A stretch of 64,000 nt of DNA, taken from the NCBI GenBank assembly GCA_035574315.1, contig DATLYW010000024.1:1-64000 (forward strand). The letters run 5' to 3'. The notes under the pieces were generated by a model, which was given only the letters and a program-made list of their open reading frames with translations, did no database searches and was not told where the DNA came from. A program made the translations under genes and the position numbers. This DNA comes from Candidatus Zixiibacteriota bacterium. GTDB taxonomy: Bacteria > Desulfobacterota > Binatia > UBA9968. Numbering within the stretch: the first letter of the stretch is position 1; every line of letters starts with the position of its first letter. Below, one piece after another: positions 37,651-46,589 of the stretch.

Positions 37651-39942
37651 CTATTCTCCCGCAGGCGCCGAATAGTCGCACTCCCTGCTGTAGCAACGGC
37701 GCGAGCGCCCTGTCCGCTTGGTCACCTTTTCCACCAGGATGGGCACGCCGCACTTCGGGCAGGGACCGGGAACCGGCCGGTCCCACGACGCGAACTTGCA
37801 TTCGGGGTAGCGGTCACAGCCGTAAAAGACCTTGCCGCGGCGCGACTTGCGCTCCTTGAGGTTGCCTTCCTTGCATTCCGGGCATTTGATCCCCAGATCG
37901 ACCGGTTTTTCGAGCGGCCGGATGTTGCTGCATTCCGGATACCCGCTGCAGCCGAGGAACTTCCCGTACTTGCCCCACCTGAGCTGCATCGGCCGGCCGC
38001 ACTGCTCGCAGGTCTCCTTGATCTCGGCATCGGGCGCGACCTGGACTTTCCCCTTCTCGTCGCGCCGGAAGTTTTTCGTGTTCTTGCAGTCCGGGTAACG
38101 CGGGCAGGCGAGGAACTCGCCGTTGCGCCCCCACTTCACCACCATCATCGCCCCGCACTTGTCGCAGGCGATGTCCGTGGGCACTTCCTGGCGCTTGACG
38201 TTCCGCATCTGGGACTCGGCCTTCTTGAGATCGCGGGAGAAGGGGACGTAAAAGCGCTTCATCGCTTTGGTCCACTCCTCCCTCCCCTGCTCGATCTTGT
38301 CGAGCTCGTCCTCCATTCCGGCCGTGAACTTGACGTTCAGGATGTCAGGAAAGCTGTCGACCAGCAGGTCGGTCACGAGAAAGCCTAGCTCGGTCGGCAC
38401 CAGCGCCCGGCGCTCGTCCTGCGCGACGTATTCCCGATCGAGGATGTTCGAGATGATGGTCGCGTAGGTCGATGGCCGGCCGATGCCTTTCTCGTCCAGT
38501 TCCTTGATCAGCGAGGCCGGAGTGTAGCGCGGCGGCGGCTGCGTGAAGTGCTGCTTCGGCTCCATCGACAGGAGCTTCAGGGATTCGCCCTTCTGCAGGT
38601 CTGGCAAGATCCCGTCGGCTTCCTGGTCCTCGCCGTCCGCCGCCCCGTCGGGCTCCGCCCCTTCGATGTAGACCCGCATGAAGCCATCGAACTTGACCTG
38701 CTGTCCGGTCGCGCGAAAAACCGCCTCGCGCACCGGGATCTCGAAGGCGGTTTGATCGTACAAGGCCGGCACCATCTGGCTGGCGACGAAACGGTCCCAG
38801 ATCAGCTGGTAGAGCTGGAACGCGTCCCGCTTGAGAAAGCGGCGCACCCGCTCCGGCGCATAGTCCATCGAAGTGGGCCGGATCGCCTCGTGTGCGTCCT
38901 GGGCACCTTTCTTGGATCGATAGGTGTTCGGCTTCGCCGGAACGTAGCTGCGGCCGTACTGTCGCTCGATGTGCTCGCGCACGGCGGCGAGCGCGTCGGC
39001 CGATATGCGGGTCGAGTCGGTCCGCATGTAGGTGATCAGGCCTACGGACCCTTCGCTCCCCAGCTCGACCCCTTCGTAGAGCTGTTGGGCGAGCTGCATC
39101 GTACGTTTCGGCTGGAAGCCGAGCTTGCGAGCCGCTTCCTGCTGCAGCTTACTGGTGACGAACGGCGGGGCCGGATAACGGCGCCGTTCCTTTTTTTCCA
39201 CCTCGCCGATGATCCAATCGGCGCCCTCGAGGGAAGCCAGGATCGCCTGGACCTTCGCCTCGTTCTCAAGCCTGAACTTCTTGTTGTCGATCCTTTCGCC
39301 CTGCCAGGCGACCAGGCGTGCCCGGAAGGACGGGGGCAGCCGTCCCTCCAGCAGCGCGGTGACCGACCAGTACTCCTGCGGCTGAAACGCGCGGATCTCT
39401 CTCTCGCGCTCGCAGACCAGCCGCACGGCCACGGATTGAACCCGGCCGGCGCTCAACCCGCGTCGCACCTTGCTCCACAGCAAGGGGCTGATCTGATAGC
39501 CGACCAGACGGTCGAGCACCCGCCGCGCGATCTGCGCATCGAACTTGTTGCGGTCGAGCTCGCGCGGGTTGGCGATCGCTTCGAGCACCGCCTTGCGGGT
39601 GATTTCGTTGATGAGAACCCGGTGAACCCGCTTGTGGTCCTTGGCCACCTGATCGGCGATGTGCCAGGCGATCGCCTCGCCTTCGCGGTCGGGATCGGAG
39701 GCGAGATAGATGTTTTCCTTCCCCCTGGCCGCCCGTTTCAGCTCCTCGATCACCTTCTTCTTGGACTGGATGACGTGGAAGTCCGGAGCGAAATTCCTCT
39801 TGATGTCGACGCCCAGCTTGTTCTTGGGCAGATCGACGATGTGCCCCACCGAAGCCTTGACCTGAAAATCGCGGCCCAGATACCGTTCCAGGGTTCTGGC
39901 TTTGGCTGGAGATTCGACGATGACTAAGTTCTTCGCTGCCAT
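37651..39942 (-). CDS. topA: DNA topoisomerase I
   Basis: TopA relaxes negative supercoils. The 763-residue type IA enzyme has the Toprim domain ([22 protein letters not shown]), the catalytic Tyr in TYMRTDSTR (near residue 310), and the [15 protein letters not shown] block. Four C-terminal zinc ribbons follow (starting CDKC, CEQC, CPEC, CPKC). It is preceded by dprA and followed closely by trmFO. Confidence 0.97.
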   Translation of the reverse strand: MAAKNLVIVESPAKARTLERYLGRDFQVKASVGHIVDLPKNKLGVDIKRNFAPDFHVIQSKKKVIEELKRAARGKENIYLASDPDREGEAIAWHIADQVAKDHKRVHRVLINEITRKAVLEAIANPRELDRNKFDAQIARRVLDRLVGYQISPLLWSKVRRGLSAGRVQSVAVRLVCEREREIRAFQPQEYWSVTALLEGRLPPSFRARLVAWQGERIDNKKFRLENEAKVQAILASLEGADWIIGEVEKKERRRYPAPPFVTSKLQQEAARKLGFQPKRTMQLAQQLYEGVELGSEGSVGLITYMRTDSTRISADALAAVREHIERQYGRSYVPAKPNTYRSKKGAQDAHEAIRPTSMDYAPERVRRFLKRDAFQLYQLIWDRFVASQMVPALYDQTAFEIPVREAVFRATGQQVKFDGFMRVYIEGAEPDGAADGEDQEADGILPDLQKGESLKLLSMEPKQHFTQPPPRYTPASLIKELDEKGIGRPSTYATIISNILDREYVAQDERRALVPTELGFLVTDLLVDSFPDILNVKFTAGMEDELDKIEQGREEWTKAMKRFYVPFSRDLKKAESQMRNVKRQEVPTDIACDKCGAMMVVKWGRNGEFLACPRYPDCKNTKNFRRDEKGKVQVAPDAEIKETCEQCGRPMQLRWGKYGKFLGCSGYPECSNIRPLEKPVDLGIKCPECKEGNLKERKSRRGKVFYGCDRYPECKFASWDRPVPGPCPKCGVPILVEKVTKRTGRSRRCYSRECDYSAPAGE

Positions 39943-39961
39943 AGCTCCTTTTCTAGCTTAA

Positions 39962-41110
39962 CTAACGCTCCACGGCGTATCGACCGCCGGGCAGTTGCTT
40001 GAGATACCCCTGAAGCTCGAGGTTCAGGAGAATCTCGGAGATTCGCCCCGCCGGAAGGCCCGTCGCGTCGATCAGCTCGTCGACGTGCCGCGACTCTTCC
40101 CGGAGCATTTCGAAAACCTGCCGGACGTCCTCCGGGGCGTCCGGCGCGAGCGCCAGCGCGTCATGGCCCGGGCCTTCAGAGGAGACCGCCGGAAGCTGGG
40201 GCGCGATTTCTTCAATGATATCGCCGACGCTCTCGACGAGCTTGGCCCCGCGCCGGATCAGCTGGTGCGGGCCACGACTGCGGCTCGAGCCCGCCGGCCC
40301 CGGCACGGCAAAGATCTCCCTTCCCTGCTCCGCCGCCAGCTCCGCCGTGATCAACGAACCGCTTTTTTCCGTCGCCTCGACCACGACAACCCCCAGGGAC
40401 AGACCGCTGATCAGGCGGTTGCGCGCTGGAAAGTGATGGGCCATCGGGCGCGACCCCAGGGGCAGCTCCGATAGCACGGCGCCTCTTTCTGCGATCCGCC
40501 GATAGAGGCCTACGTGCTCCGGCGGGTAAACGCGGTCGGCTCCGGAACCGAGCACCGCAATGGTTCTTCCGTGCGCGGCCAGAGCGCCTTCGTGCGCCGC
40601 GCCGTCTATCCCGCGCGCCATCCCGCTCACCACGGTAAACCCTGCGGCGGCCAAGCCGCGGCAAAGCTCGGATGCGATCCGGCGGCCGTAATCGCTGGCG
40701 CTTCTCGAGCCGACGACCGCCACCGCCCGATCGTCGGCCGGCTGCAGGGCGCCTTTGACGTAAAGGAAAGGCGGCGGGTCGGCGATTGCCCGCAACCGCG
40801 CCGGATACTCGTTCGACGCGAAGGGGACGATCCGGATCCCGGCTTGCTCGGCCCGCCGAAGTTCCTCTTCGACCCCGGACCAGTCCGTAAAACTCGCCAG
40901 CGCCTCCATGGCGACCTCGTTCAGGCCCTTTACCCGAGCCAGGTCGCCTGCCGACGCCTGTAGTGCGAGCGTTGGGTCTCCGAAATGTTCGACGAGCCTT
41001 TTAAACCCCGAGCCGCCCAGGCCGGCTATGCGGCTCAAGGCAACCCACGCAGCGGCCCCGCCACCCTCCATCCCCACCCCTCCGACGCGAGCCAAGGTAG
41101 GTTCAACCAT
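39962..41110 (-). CDS. dprA: DNA processing protein DprA
   Basis: DprA loads RecA on incoming single-stranded DNA in natural transformation. The 382-residue protein has an N-terminal SAM-like region, the Rossmann-type core (VAVVGSRSASDYG, SGMARGIDGAAHEGAL, FPARNRLISGLS) and a C-terminal winged-helix domain ending LQGYLKQLPGGRY. The ATG at 41110 was used; a Met 13 residues later is possible. It heads dprA-topA-trmFO. No other competence genes are in the window. Confidence 0.95.
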   Translation of the reverse strand: MVEPTLARVGGVGMEGGGAAAWVALSRIAGLGGSGFKRLVEHFGDPTLALQASAGDLARVKGLNEVAMEALASFTDWSGVEEELRRAEQAGIRIVPFASNEYPARLRAIADPPPFLYVKGALQPADDRAVAVVGSRSASDYGRRIASELCRGLAAAGFTVVSGMARGIDGAAHEGALAAHGRTIAVLGSGADRVYPPEHVGLYRRIAERGAVLSELPLGSRPMAHHFPARNRLISGLSLGVVVVEATEKSGSLITAELAAEQGREIFAVPGPAGSSRSRGPHQLIRRGAKLVESVGDIIEEIAPQLPAVSSEGPGHDALALAPDAPEDVRQVFEMLREESRHVDELIDATGLPAGRISEILLNLELQGYLKQLPGGRYAVER

Positions 41111-41233
41111 CGGTTCTCCCGCCCCTGTCAGGGCGTTGCCGCAGACGAGGCGACTGGCGCCGCGGGCGAGATAATAAAATGATAAGGTAAAATGCGCCCG
41201 AAGGCTAGAACCGGGTCAAGGCGCTTCGGCGCT

Positions 41234-41283
41234 AGCCCCTGTCCGGGGTCTTAACGCGTTTAACAGCGGCTAAAGCCCCTGTC
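41234..41283. repeat. Short direct repeat between dprA and der
   Basis: AGCCCCTGTC occurs at 41234-41243 and again at 41274-41283, separated by 30 bases. The surrounding gap (41111-41281) also has an unusually AT-rich patch around 41171-41192 that may contain the dprA promoter, although no clear -35/-10 pair was found. Confidence 0.5.
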
Positions 41284-42670
41284 AACGCCTGTCTCCCTTC
41301 CGCTCCTCGCGGCGCGCCCGGAAGATCAGCCGAAGCGGCGCGTGGGCAAAACCCAGCTCCTGCCGCAGCTGCTGCGCGAGGTACCTCCGGTAGCCCTCGG
41401 GCACAGCCCCGGGAAAGTTTACAAAAACCGTAAAAGCCGGTGGCCGAACACCCGTTTGGGTGGCGTAGAAAAATTTCACAGCCTTTCCCTTGTAGAGAGG
41501 AGGGGCGTGGGCCTGGACCGCACGCCGCAGCGCCTGGTTCACCAGCGACGTCGAGACCCGCCGCCGGTAAACGTCCAGCAAATCCCGCGCGGTTTCGAGC
41601 ATCTTTGCCACGCCGTAGCCGGTCGCCGCGGCGATGAAAACGACCGGCACGAACTCCAGAAACGGGAGCTTGAGATAGACCTCGCGGCGGTAGTAGTCCT
41701 CGGACCGGTTGCCGTTTTTGGCCATCAGGTCCCACTTGTTGACGGCGATCAGCTGGGCCTTGCCCCGCTGATGAGCGTAGCCCAGGATCTGGGCATCCTG
41801 GTCGGTCACACCTTCGGGACCGTCAAGTATATGGATCACCAGATCCGCCCGGTCCACCGAGCGCAGCGCCCGCTGGACGCTGGTACGTTCCAGACGGCCG
41901 CTGATCCGAGCCTTGCGCCGGATCCCGGCCGTATCGATCAGCAGGCAGGGCTCGCCTTTGAGGTCGAAAGGGCTGTCGACGGAGTCGCGGGTGGTCCCCG
42001 GGGTTGCCGCCACCACGGACCGCTCGAACCCGAGCAGGCGGTTGATCAGCGTCGACTTCCCGACGTTTGGCCGCCCGACGACCGCGATGCAAAGCGGGCC
42101 CTCGGCCTGGCCCGGTTGCGCTTCACCGCCGGGTGCTTCCGGGAGCCTGCGGGCGATCTCGTCGAGCAGATCGGCGACGCCCGATCCGTGCTCGGCGGAG
42201 ATCGGCAGCAAAGGCTCCAGACCGAGCTCGTAAAATTCGTAGAGAGCGGCGGCCCTGGCCGGGGAATCGATCTTGTTTACGGCGAAGACGACCGGTTTGC
42301 CGACCCCGCGCAGTGAGTCGACGACGTCGCGATCCAGGGGATTCAGGCCGCTCTTGCCGTCGAACAGGAAGATGACGACGTCGGCTTCCGCCAGGGCCAG
42401 CTGGCTCTGACGTTGCACGTGGGCTTCGACGTCGCTTTCCGCTCCCGGGACGAGCCCGCCGGTGTCGATGAGGCGGAATCGCCGCCCGCGCCACTCGGCC
42501 TCGCCGTAGTTGCGGTCGCGCGTCACGCCGGGAACGTCGTCGACGATCGCCTTGCGCTGACCGATCAGTCGGTTGAAAAGCGTCGACTTGCCGACATTCG
42601 GCCGTCCGACGATCGCGACCACGGGCAGGCCGCTCGGCCCGGGGCGCGGCGAGGGCGAAGCGCCGCCCAT
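41282..42670 (-). CDS. der: Ribosome-associated GTPase Der (EngA)
   Basis: Der has two tandem GTPase domains and a KH-like C-terminus and acts in 50S subunit assembly. Both G1 loops read GRPNVGKST (near residues 22 and 197), with DTGG and DTAG G3 motifs and NKID and NKWD G4 motifs. Length 462 is normal, with an Arg-rich tail. It starts 1 base after the era stop. Confidence 0.97.
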   Translation of the reverse strand: MGGASPSPRPGPSGLPVVAIVGRPNVGKSTLFNRLIGQRKAIVDDVPGVTRDRNYGEAEWRGRRFRLIDTGGLVPGAESDVEAHVQRQSQLALAEADVVIFLFDGKSGLNPLDRDVVDSLRGVGKPVVFAVNKIDSPARAAALYEFYELGLEPLLPISAEHGSGVADLLDEIARRLPEAPGGEAQPGQAEGPLCIAVVGRPNVGKSTLINRLLGFERSVVAATPGTTRDSVDSPFDLKGEPCLLIDTAGIRRKARISGRLERTSVQRALRSVDRADLVIHILDGPEGVTDQDAQILGYAHQRGKAQLIAVNKWDLMAKNGNRSEDYYRREVYLKLPFLEFVPVVFIAAATGYGVAKMLETARDLLDVYRRRVSTSLVNQALRRAVQAHAPPLYKGKAVKFFYATQTGVRPPAFTVFVNFPGAVPEGYRRYLAQQLRQELGFAHAPLRLIFRARREERKGDRR

Positions 42671-42671
42671 G

Positions 42672-43595
42672 TCACAAACCCATCTCCTTGAGCGCCTGCA
42701 GGTTCTGCGTCCATCCTTCGTCGACGCGGACGAACAATTCGAGAAAAACCCTGCATCCGAGCAGCGCTTCCAGCTCTTCCCGGGCTTGCCTGCCGATCTC
42801 CTTCAACATCGCCCCCTTTTTCCCGATCAAGATCGGCTTGTGGGAAGCTCGCTCGGTGTGGATGGTCGCCTTGATCACGACCAGGTTTTTTTCTTCTTTT
42901 TCGGTGAACTCGTCGATCGTCACCGCCACGCCGTAGGGGATTTCCTCGCGGGTGAGCAAGAAAATCTTCTCGCGGATGATTTCGGACGCCACGAAGCGCT
43001 CGCTCTGGTCGGTGAACTCCCCCTCGGGAAAATAACGTGGTCCCTCCGGCAGCCACCCCTCGACGGTTTTCAGCACCTCCGCGAGACCCTCCCCCTTGAG
43101 TGCGCTGATCGGAATGATCTCCTTGCCGGGCAGGAGCTCCGAGCATCGCTGGATGAGCGGCAGCAACTTGCTCTTGGCCACCAGATCGATCTTGTTGAGC
43201 AGGATCAGGACCGGTGTCTGCAGCGGCCGCAGCGCCTCCGCGATCCGCTCTTCCTCCGGTCCGATCCGGTCGTGCGCGTCAAGCAGCCAGAGAACGCCGT
43301 CGACCTCGTGCAGCGTCTGCAGCGCGATCTCCACCATGCGCCGGTTCATCAACGAGTGGGCCTGGTGGATGCCGGGCGTGTCGAGAAAAATGATCTGCGA
43401 TCGCGACGTAGTGCGAATGCCGGTGATGCGGTTGCGCGTGGTTTGAGGCTTGGGCGTGACGATCGCCACCTTTTCTCCGAGCAGCTGATTGAGGAGCGTC
43501 GACTTCCCGACGTTCGGCCGCCCGATGATCGCCACGTAGCCGGAGCGAAACGGAGTCTCGGGTCCGCCCTTGTTCTTGTCCGAGGGCTCTGTCAT
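42672..43595 (-). CDS. era: GTPase Era
   Basis: Era binds the 3' end of 16S rRNA and aids 30S maturation. The 307-residue protein has G1 GRPNVGKST, G3 DTPG, G4 NKID, and a C-terminal KH domain with HKPILIGKKGAMLKEIG. It is followed directly by der. Its start at 43595 is only 24 bases from the divergent zincin-like gene. Confidence 0.97.
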   Translation of the reverse strand: MTEPSDKNKGGPETPFRSGYVAIIGRPNVGKSTLLNQLLGEKVAIVTPKPQTTRNRITGIRTTSRSQIIFLDTPGIHQAHSLMNRRMVEIALQTLHEVDGVLWLLDAHDRIGPEEERIAEALRPLQTPVLILLNKIDLVAKSKLLPLIQRCSELLPGKEIIPISALKGEGLAEVLKTVEGWLPEGPRYFPEGEFTDQSERFVASEIIREKIFLLTREEIPYGVAVTIDEFTEKEEKNLVVIKATIHTERASHKPILIGKKGAMLKEIGRQAREELEALLGCRVFLELFVRVDEGWTQNLQALKEMGL

Positions 43596-43619
43596 AAACT
43601 GGTCAGACGCGCGGTTATT

Positions 43620-44285
43620 ATGGCACGCAGGAACCGCGGTTCAAGATTGACGGCGCCCGAGGCGAGGATCGCGTTCACGCCGGGAATGAAAAAGCGGCTC
43701 ACGCGGCGCGCGCTCGCGATGATCGAGCGATCGCTGGCGCTGTTTCCCGAGCTGCGGCATCATCCGGTCACCATCGGCTACACGCTCACGCACCTCGGCA
43801 GCGCTTCGGTCACCTGTCGCGCCGGCGGGACTGCGCGCCTGGCGATCCGGCTCAAGGTAAACTGCCTTTCCTACCAGACCATCGGACACGAGCTCACGCA
43901 CCTCGTCCAGGGCTTGGCGCGCGGCGGCCGCCATTCCCGCGCCGCGCCGATCGGGAAAATCCCCGGCGGCGAAAAACAATGCGACATCTGGACGCTGGCT
44001 CGCAGCCGGCTCTTCTGCGACGACCCGCCGACCTACCTCAGGCTGCCGCGCGTCGTTCGACAGCGCTGGCACCAGTACGCCGGCCGGGTCCGCCGCCTGT
44101 GCATCCGGGCGATCGCCCAACGGCCTGCGCGGCGGTGCTACATCCGATGGCTGGAAACCGAGATTCGAAAGCTGGCGCGCGTCGTTCCGCCCGGCGGTCC
44201 GGGAGCGGAGCAACTGGCGCTGCCCTTCGGGCGGGCGGCGCGGAACGGCAGGCAGGTTGAGATCGGCGCCCCGGGCGTGACCTAG
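43620..44285 (+). CDS. SprT-like / zincin-like metalloprotein of unknown function
   Basis: A 221-residue basic protein with one clear zinc-binding helix GHELTHLVQGL (HExxH) near the middle. It is followed by PGGEKQCDIWTLARS, where the Glu could be a third ligand. The pattern resembles SprT-like or gluzincin minimal peptidases, but I do not recognise the family. There is no signal peptide. The ATG at 43620 has a poor ribosome site, and an ATG at 43686 (MKKRLTRRAL) is equally possible. Its TAG stop overlaps the TAG of the convergent reductase gene through a shared CTAG. Confidence 0.7.
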   Translation: MARRNRGSRLTAPEARIAFTPGMKKRLTRRALAMIERSLALFPELRHHPVTIGYTLTHLGSASVTCRAGGTARLAIRLKVNCLSYQTIGHELTHLVQGLARGGRHSRAAPIGKIPGGEKQCDIWTLARSRLFCDDPPTYLRLPRVVRQRWHQYAGRVRRLCIRAIAQRPARRCYIRWLETEIRKLARVVPPGGPGAEQLALPFGRAARNGRQVEIGAPGVT

Positions 44286-45220
44286 GCGCGGAGCAACGCT
44301 TCGACTTCAGCGAGCTCGCCATCGCCGAGCTTCCAGTCCACGGCGGCGACGTTGCGGATCACTTGCTCGGCCCTCGTCGCGCCGGTGATCACCGAACAGA
44401 CCTGCGGCTGGGCCAGCAGCCACGCCTGGGCCAGCTCGTGGACGCGCCGACCGCGCTGTTCCGCCCACGCCGCGAGCCGGGCGACCCGTTTGAAGTTGTC
44501 TTCGGTCATCCGCTCGCGGACGTAGCGGTTGCTCTCCCCGCGCGAGCCCGGCGGCGGAGGCTTCCCCTGCTCGTACTTGCCGGTCAGGAAACCTCCCGCA
44601 AGGGGATAGTAGGGAACGAAACCGACCCGTTGCGCCCGGCAATAGGGCAGCACCTCGCGCTCGACGTCCCGGCTGAGCAGATTGTATTCGGACTGTATCG
44701 CCACGAACGGGCTCCAGCCGCGAAGCAAGGCCACGGCGTTGGCATGCGCGAGCTGCCAGGAGGCGAACGCGGAGGCACCGACGTATCGCACCTTGCCCGC
44801 GCGGATCAGATCATCGAGGGCGCGCAGCGTCTCCTCGATTGGAGTGGTGCTATCCCATCGGTGAACGTAGTAGAGATCGACGTGATCGGTCTGCAGCCGT
44901 CGCAGGCTCGCGTCGATCGCCTGCATAATATGGTAGCGCGAGGCTCCCCAGGTGTTCGGCCCATCTTTTCGCGGAAAGGAAAACTTGGTGGCGATCACCA
45001 CTCGGTTCCACGACCCCCTGAGCGCCTGACCGAGGGATTCCTCCGAGCGTCCCTCGGTATAGATGTCCGCGGTGTCGAAGAAGTTGATCCCGGAGTCGAG
45101 AGCGGCTCCGACGATCCGCTCGACCTCCGCCTGGGGCACGTCCCCGGCACCGAGCCGGTTGCATCCCAATCCGATGGCGGAAACCCTCACTCCGGAACTG
45201 CCGAGCTGCCGGTACTCCAA
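44282..45220 (-). CDS. Aldo/keto reductase
   Basis: A 312-residue NADPH-dependent aldo/keto reductase. The catalytic tetrad is visible: Asp and Tyr in NFFDTADIYTEG, Lys in VIATKFSFP, and His in YVHRWD. The C-terminal ITGATRAEQVIRN binds the cofactor. The TTG at 45220 is the chosen start because AGGAG lies 7 bases before it and LEYRQLGSSGVRVS is the family start. The upstream open frame has no conserved sequence. The substrate is unknown. Confidence 0.92.
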   Translation of the reverse strand: MEYRQLGSSGVRVSAIGLGCNRLGAGDVPQAEVERIVGAALDSGINFFDTADIYTEGRSEESLGQALRGSWNRVVIATKFSFPRKDGPNTWGASRYHIMQAIDASLRRLQTDHVDLYYVHRWDSTTPIEETLRALDDLIRAGKVRYVGASAFASWQLAHANAVALLRGWSPFVAIQSEYNLLSRDVEREVLPYCRAQRVGFVPYYPLAGGFLTGKYEQGKPPPPGSRGESNRYVRERMTEDNFKRVARLAAWAEQRGRRVHELAQAWLLAQPQVCSVITGATRAEQVIRNVAAVDWKLGDGELAEVEALLRA

Positions 45221-45275
45221 TCTGAGCTCCTTTCTCTCTTGCCGCGGGCGACCGTGCTTTCGGTCAGGGAAATCG

Positions 45276-45617
45276 CTAGCGCTCTTCGGGGGGCGGAGAC
45301 GGCTCACCCGGACGTGATTCGCCGCAGCGCCAGCACTCGGAAAACTGTCCCTCGATCTCCTCCCCACAGCCCTCGCAGCGCCAGGGCTTTTTGACCGGAT
45401 TCAGCGGCGCCAGCGTCTTCCTCAAAACGGACTCTGCTTCGAGCCGCCGCCGGTCGTCCACAACCCAGAGCTCCGGCCAGCACTCCGTCGGCGGCAGCTC
45501 GCCGGCGGCGCCGCAGAGGTCGAGCTTCCGCGTCGCGCATCGGATGCCGAACGTCTCCAGCACGTTGTTCAGGTGCGCGACCATCAGAGGATCCTTGGAA
45601 GTGTAAACCAGTTTCAT
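45276..45617 (-). CDS. DUF2007-like protein with C-terminal zinc ribbon
   Basis: A 113-residue protein. The N-terminal 70 residues (KLVYTSKDPLMVAHLNNVLE, then a Trp-rich ELWVVDD) match the DUF2007 putative signal-transducing domain, an ACT-like small fold. A C-terminal zinc ribbon follows (CEGCGEEIEGQFSECWRCG). It lies between the aldo/keto reductase and a DOPA-dioxygenase-like gene, all in one direction. The function is unknown. Confidence 0.82.
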   Translation of the reverse strand: MKLVYTSKDPLMVAHLNNVLETFGIRCATRKLDLCGAAGELPPTECWPELWVVDDRRRLEAESVLRKTLAPLNPVKKPWRCEGCGEEIEGQFSECWRCGESRPGEPSPPPEER

Positions 45618-45635
45618 ACCCGCCGGGGCCGGTCG

Positions 45636-45983
45636 CTAGCCGCGACGCAGCACGCTTTCCTTGAGCTCGAGTCTTTCGCCGAGCCAGAGCGCGTGCTCAA
45701 GATGATCGCGATAGCTGTCGCCGGTGGACGGGTGCACTAGCACGCTCAAGCCCTCTCGATTCAGCATCAGCCACGGCACGATCTTGCCAAACGCCTCGGG
45801 CGTGAAGACGACCTGATACATCGGCGCCAGATGCGGACCGACCGGCTCGTCGTGCCAGCGCCCGAGCTGTACGTCGAACTCCGAGGCCAGCCCCCGCCGC
45901 ACTCGCGCCGCGGCATCGCGCGTCTCGGCGGTGTAGTAGACGTGAGCGTGATAGCCTTTGATTGCCCCCGGACTGCGCGCCAT
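45636..45983 (-). CDS. DOPA 4,5-dioxygenase-family protein
   Basis: A 115-residue protein of the small DOPA 4,5-dioxygenase family. Conserved features are GYHAHVYY with its His pair, GRWHDEPVGPHLAPMYQVVF, and the C-terminal SVLVHPSTGDSYRDH. These histidines would bind iron in the vicinal-oxygen-chelate-like fold. A GAGGAG ribosome site precedes the ATG. In bacteria these enzymes act on catechol-type aromatics, but the true substrate here is unknown. Confidence 0.85.
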   Translation of the reverse strand: MARSPGAIKGYHAHVYYTAETRDAAARVRRGLASEFDVQLGRWHDEPVGPHLAPMYQVVFTPEAFGKIVPWLMLNREGLSVLVHPSTGDSYRDHLEHALWLGERLELKESVLRRG

Positions 45984-46095
45984 GGCGGCTCCTCGCGATC
46001 CTGGGGTTCTCTTAGCAGATGTCGGGAACGAAAGCCAAGCAGCGTCCGAGGAGCACGCGGGTAGCCCTCGGGCGGGCCGAGGCGCGAGAGCGCCT

Positions 46096-46290
46096 TCAGG
46101 ACCTGGCGGCTTCGAGCGAGATTTCCTCGGGGAAAAGGTACTCTTCCCCGGCGCTGCCGAAATTCACGAGGATCAATTTTCGTCCGAGGTTTTCGACCGC
46201 TCTTACAAAAGTGCCCTCGCGCGGCAAAAGAACCCCGGTTTTTTGCGATCGGATCGGCTTGATGGTTTTCAGGCGATCACCTGGCTTCAT
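46096..46290 (-). CDS. Conserved small protein of unknown function
   Basis: A 64-residue protein starting MKPGDRLKTIKPIRSQKTG, with a GGAG ribosome site 8 bases upstream. The pattern of short strands (TFVRAVENLGRK, LILVNFGSAGEEYLFPEE) suggests a small beta barrel such as an SH3-like fold. A longer open frame upstream is low-complexity and not conserved-looking. I do not recognise a family. Confidence 0.6.
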   Translation of the reverse strand: MKPGDRLKTIKPIRSQKTGVLLPREGTFVRAVENLGRKLILVNFGSAGEEYLFPEEISLEAARS

Positions 46291-46589
46291 GGCTGTCTCC
46301 GTCGGGGGCGTCCCGCCTGTTGTGCCGTTGTCTCGTCCGTGTCGTCTGGGTAGCCGCACAACCTGCAATGAATCATGCCTCCTCTCTTGTGTTTAGACGT
46401 TTCGAGGGTTCGAAGGCTCTCGACCGCTTTTCGTCACTCCTGCTCGTAACCGTTGAAGCAAGACGCGGGCCAAATGCGATCAGGCTCGCAAAGAACCCGT
46501 GATGAGCGGGGACAGCGACGGTTTTTACTGTAAATGCAACGGTCTAACAGGCGGGCCCGGGACGATGTACGGGCGCTCTTGCAAGCGTC
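46291..46589. other. Gene-free gap between the 64-residue gene and the vWA operon
   Basis: No convincing gene, promoter or terminator was found. The vWA operon ends here without a visible T-tract hairpin. Confidence 0.4.
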
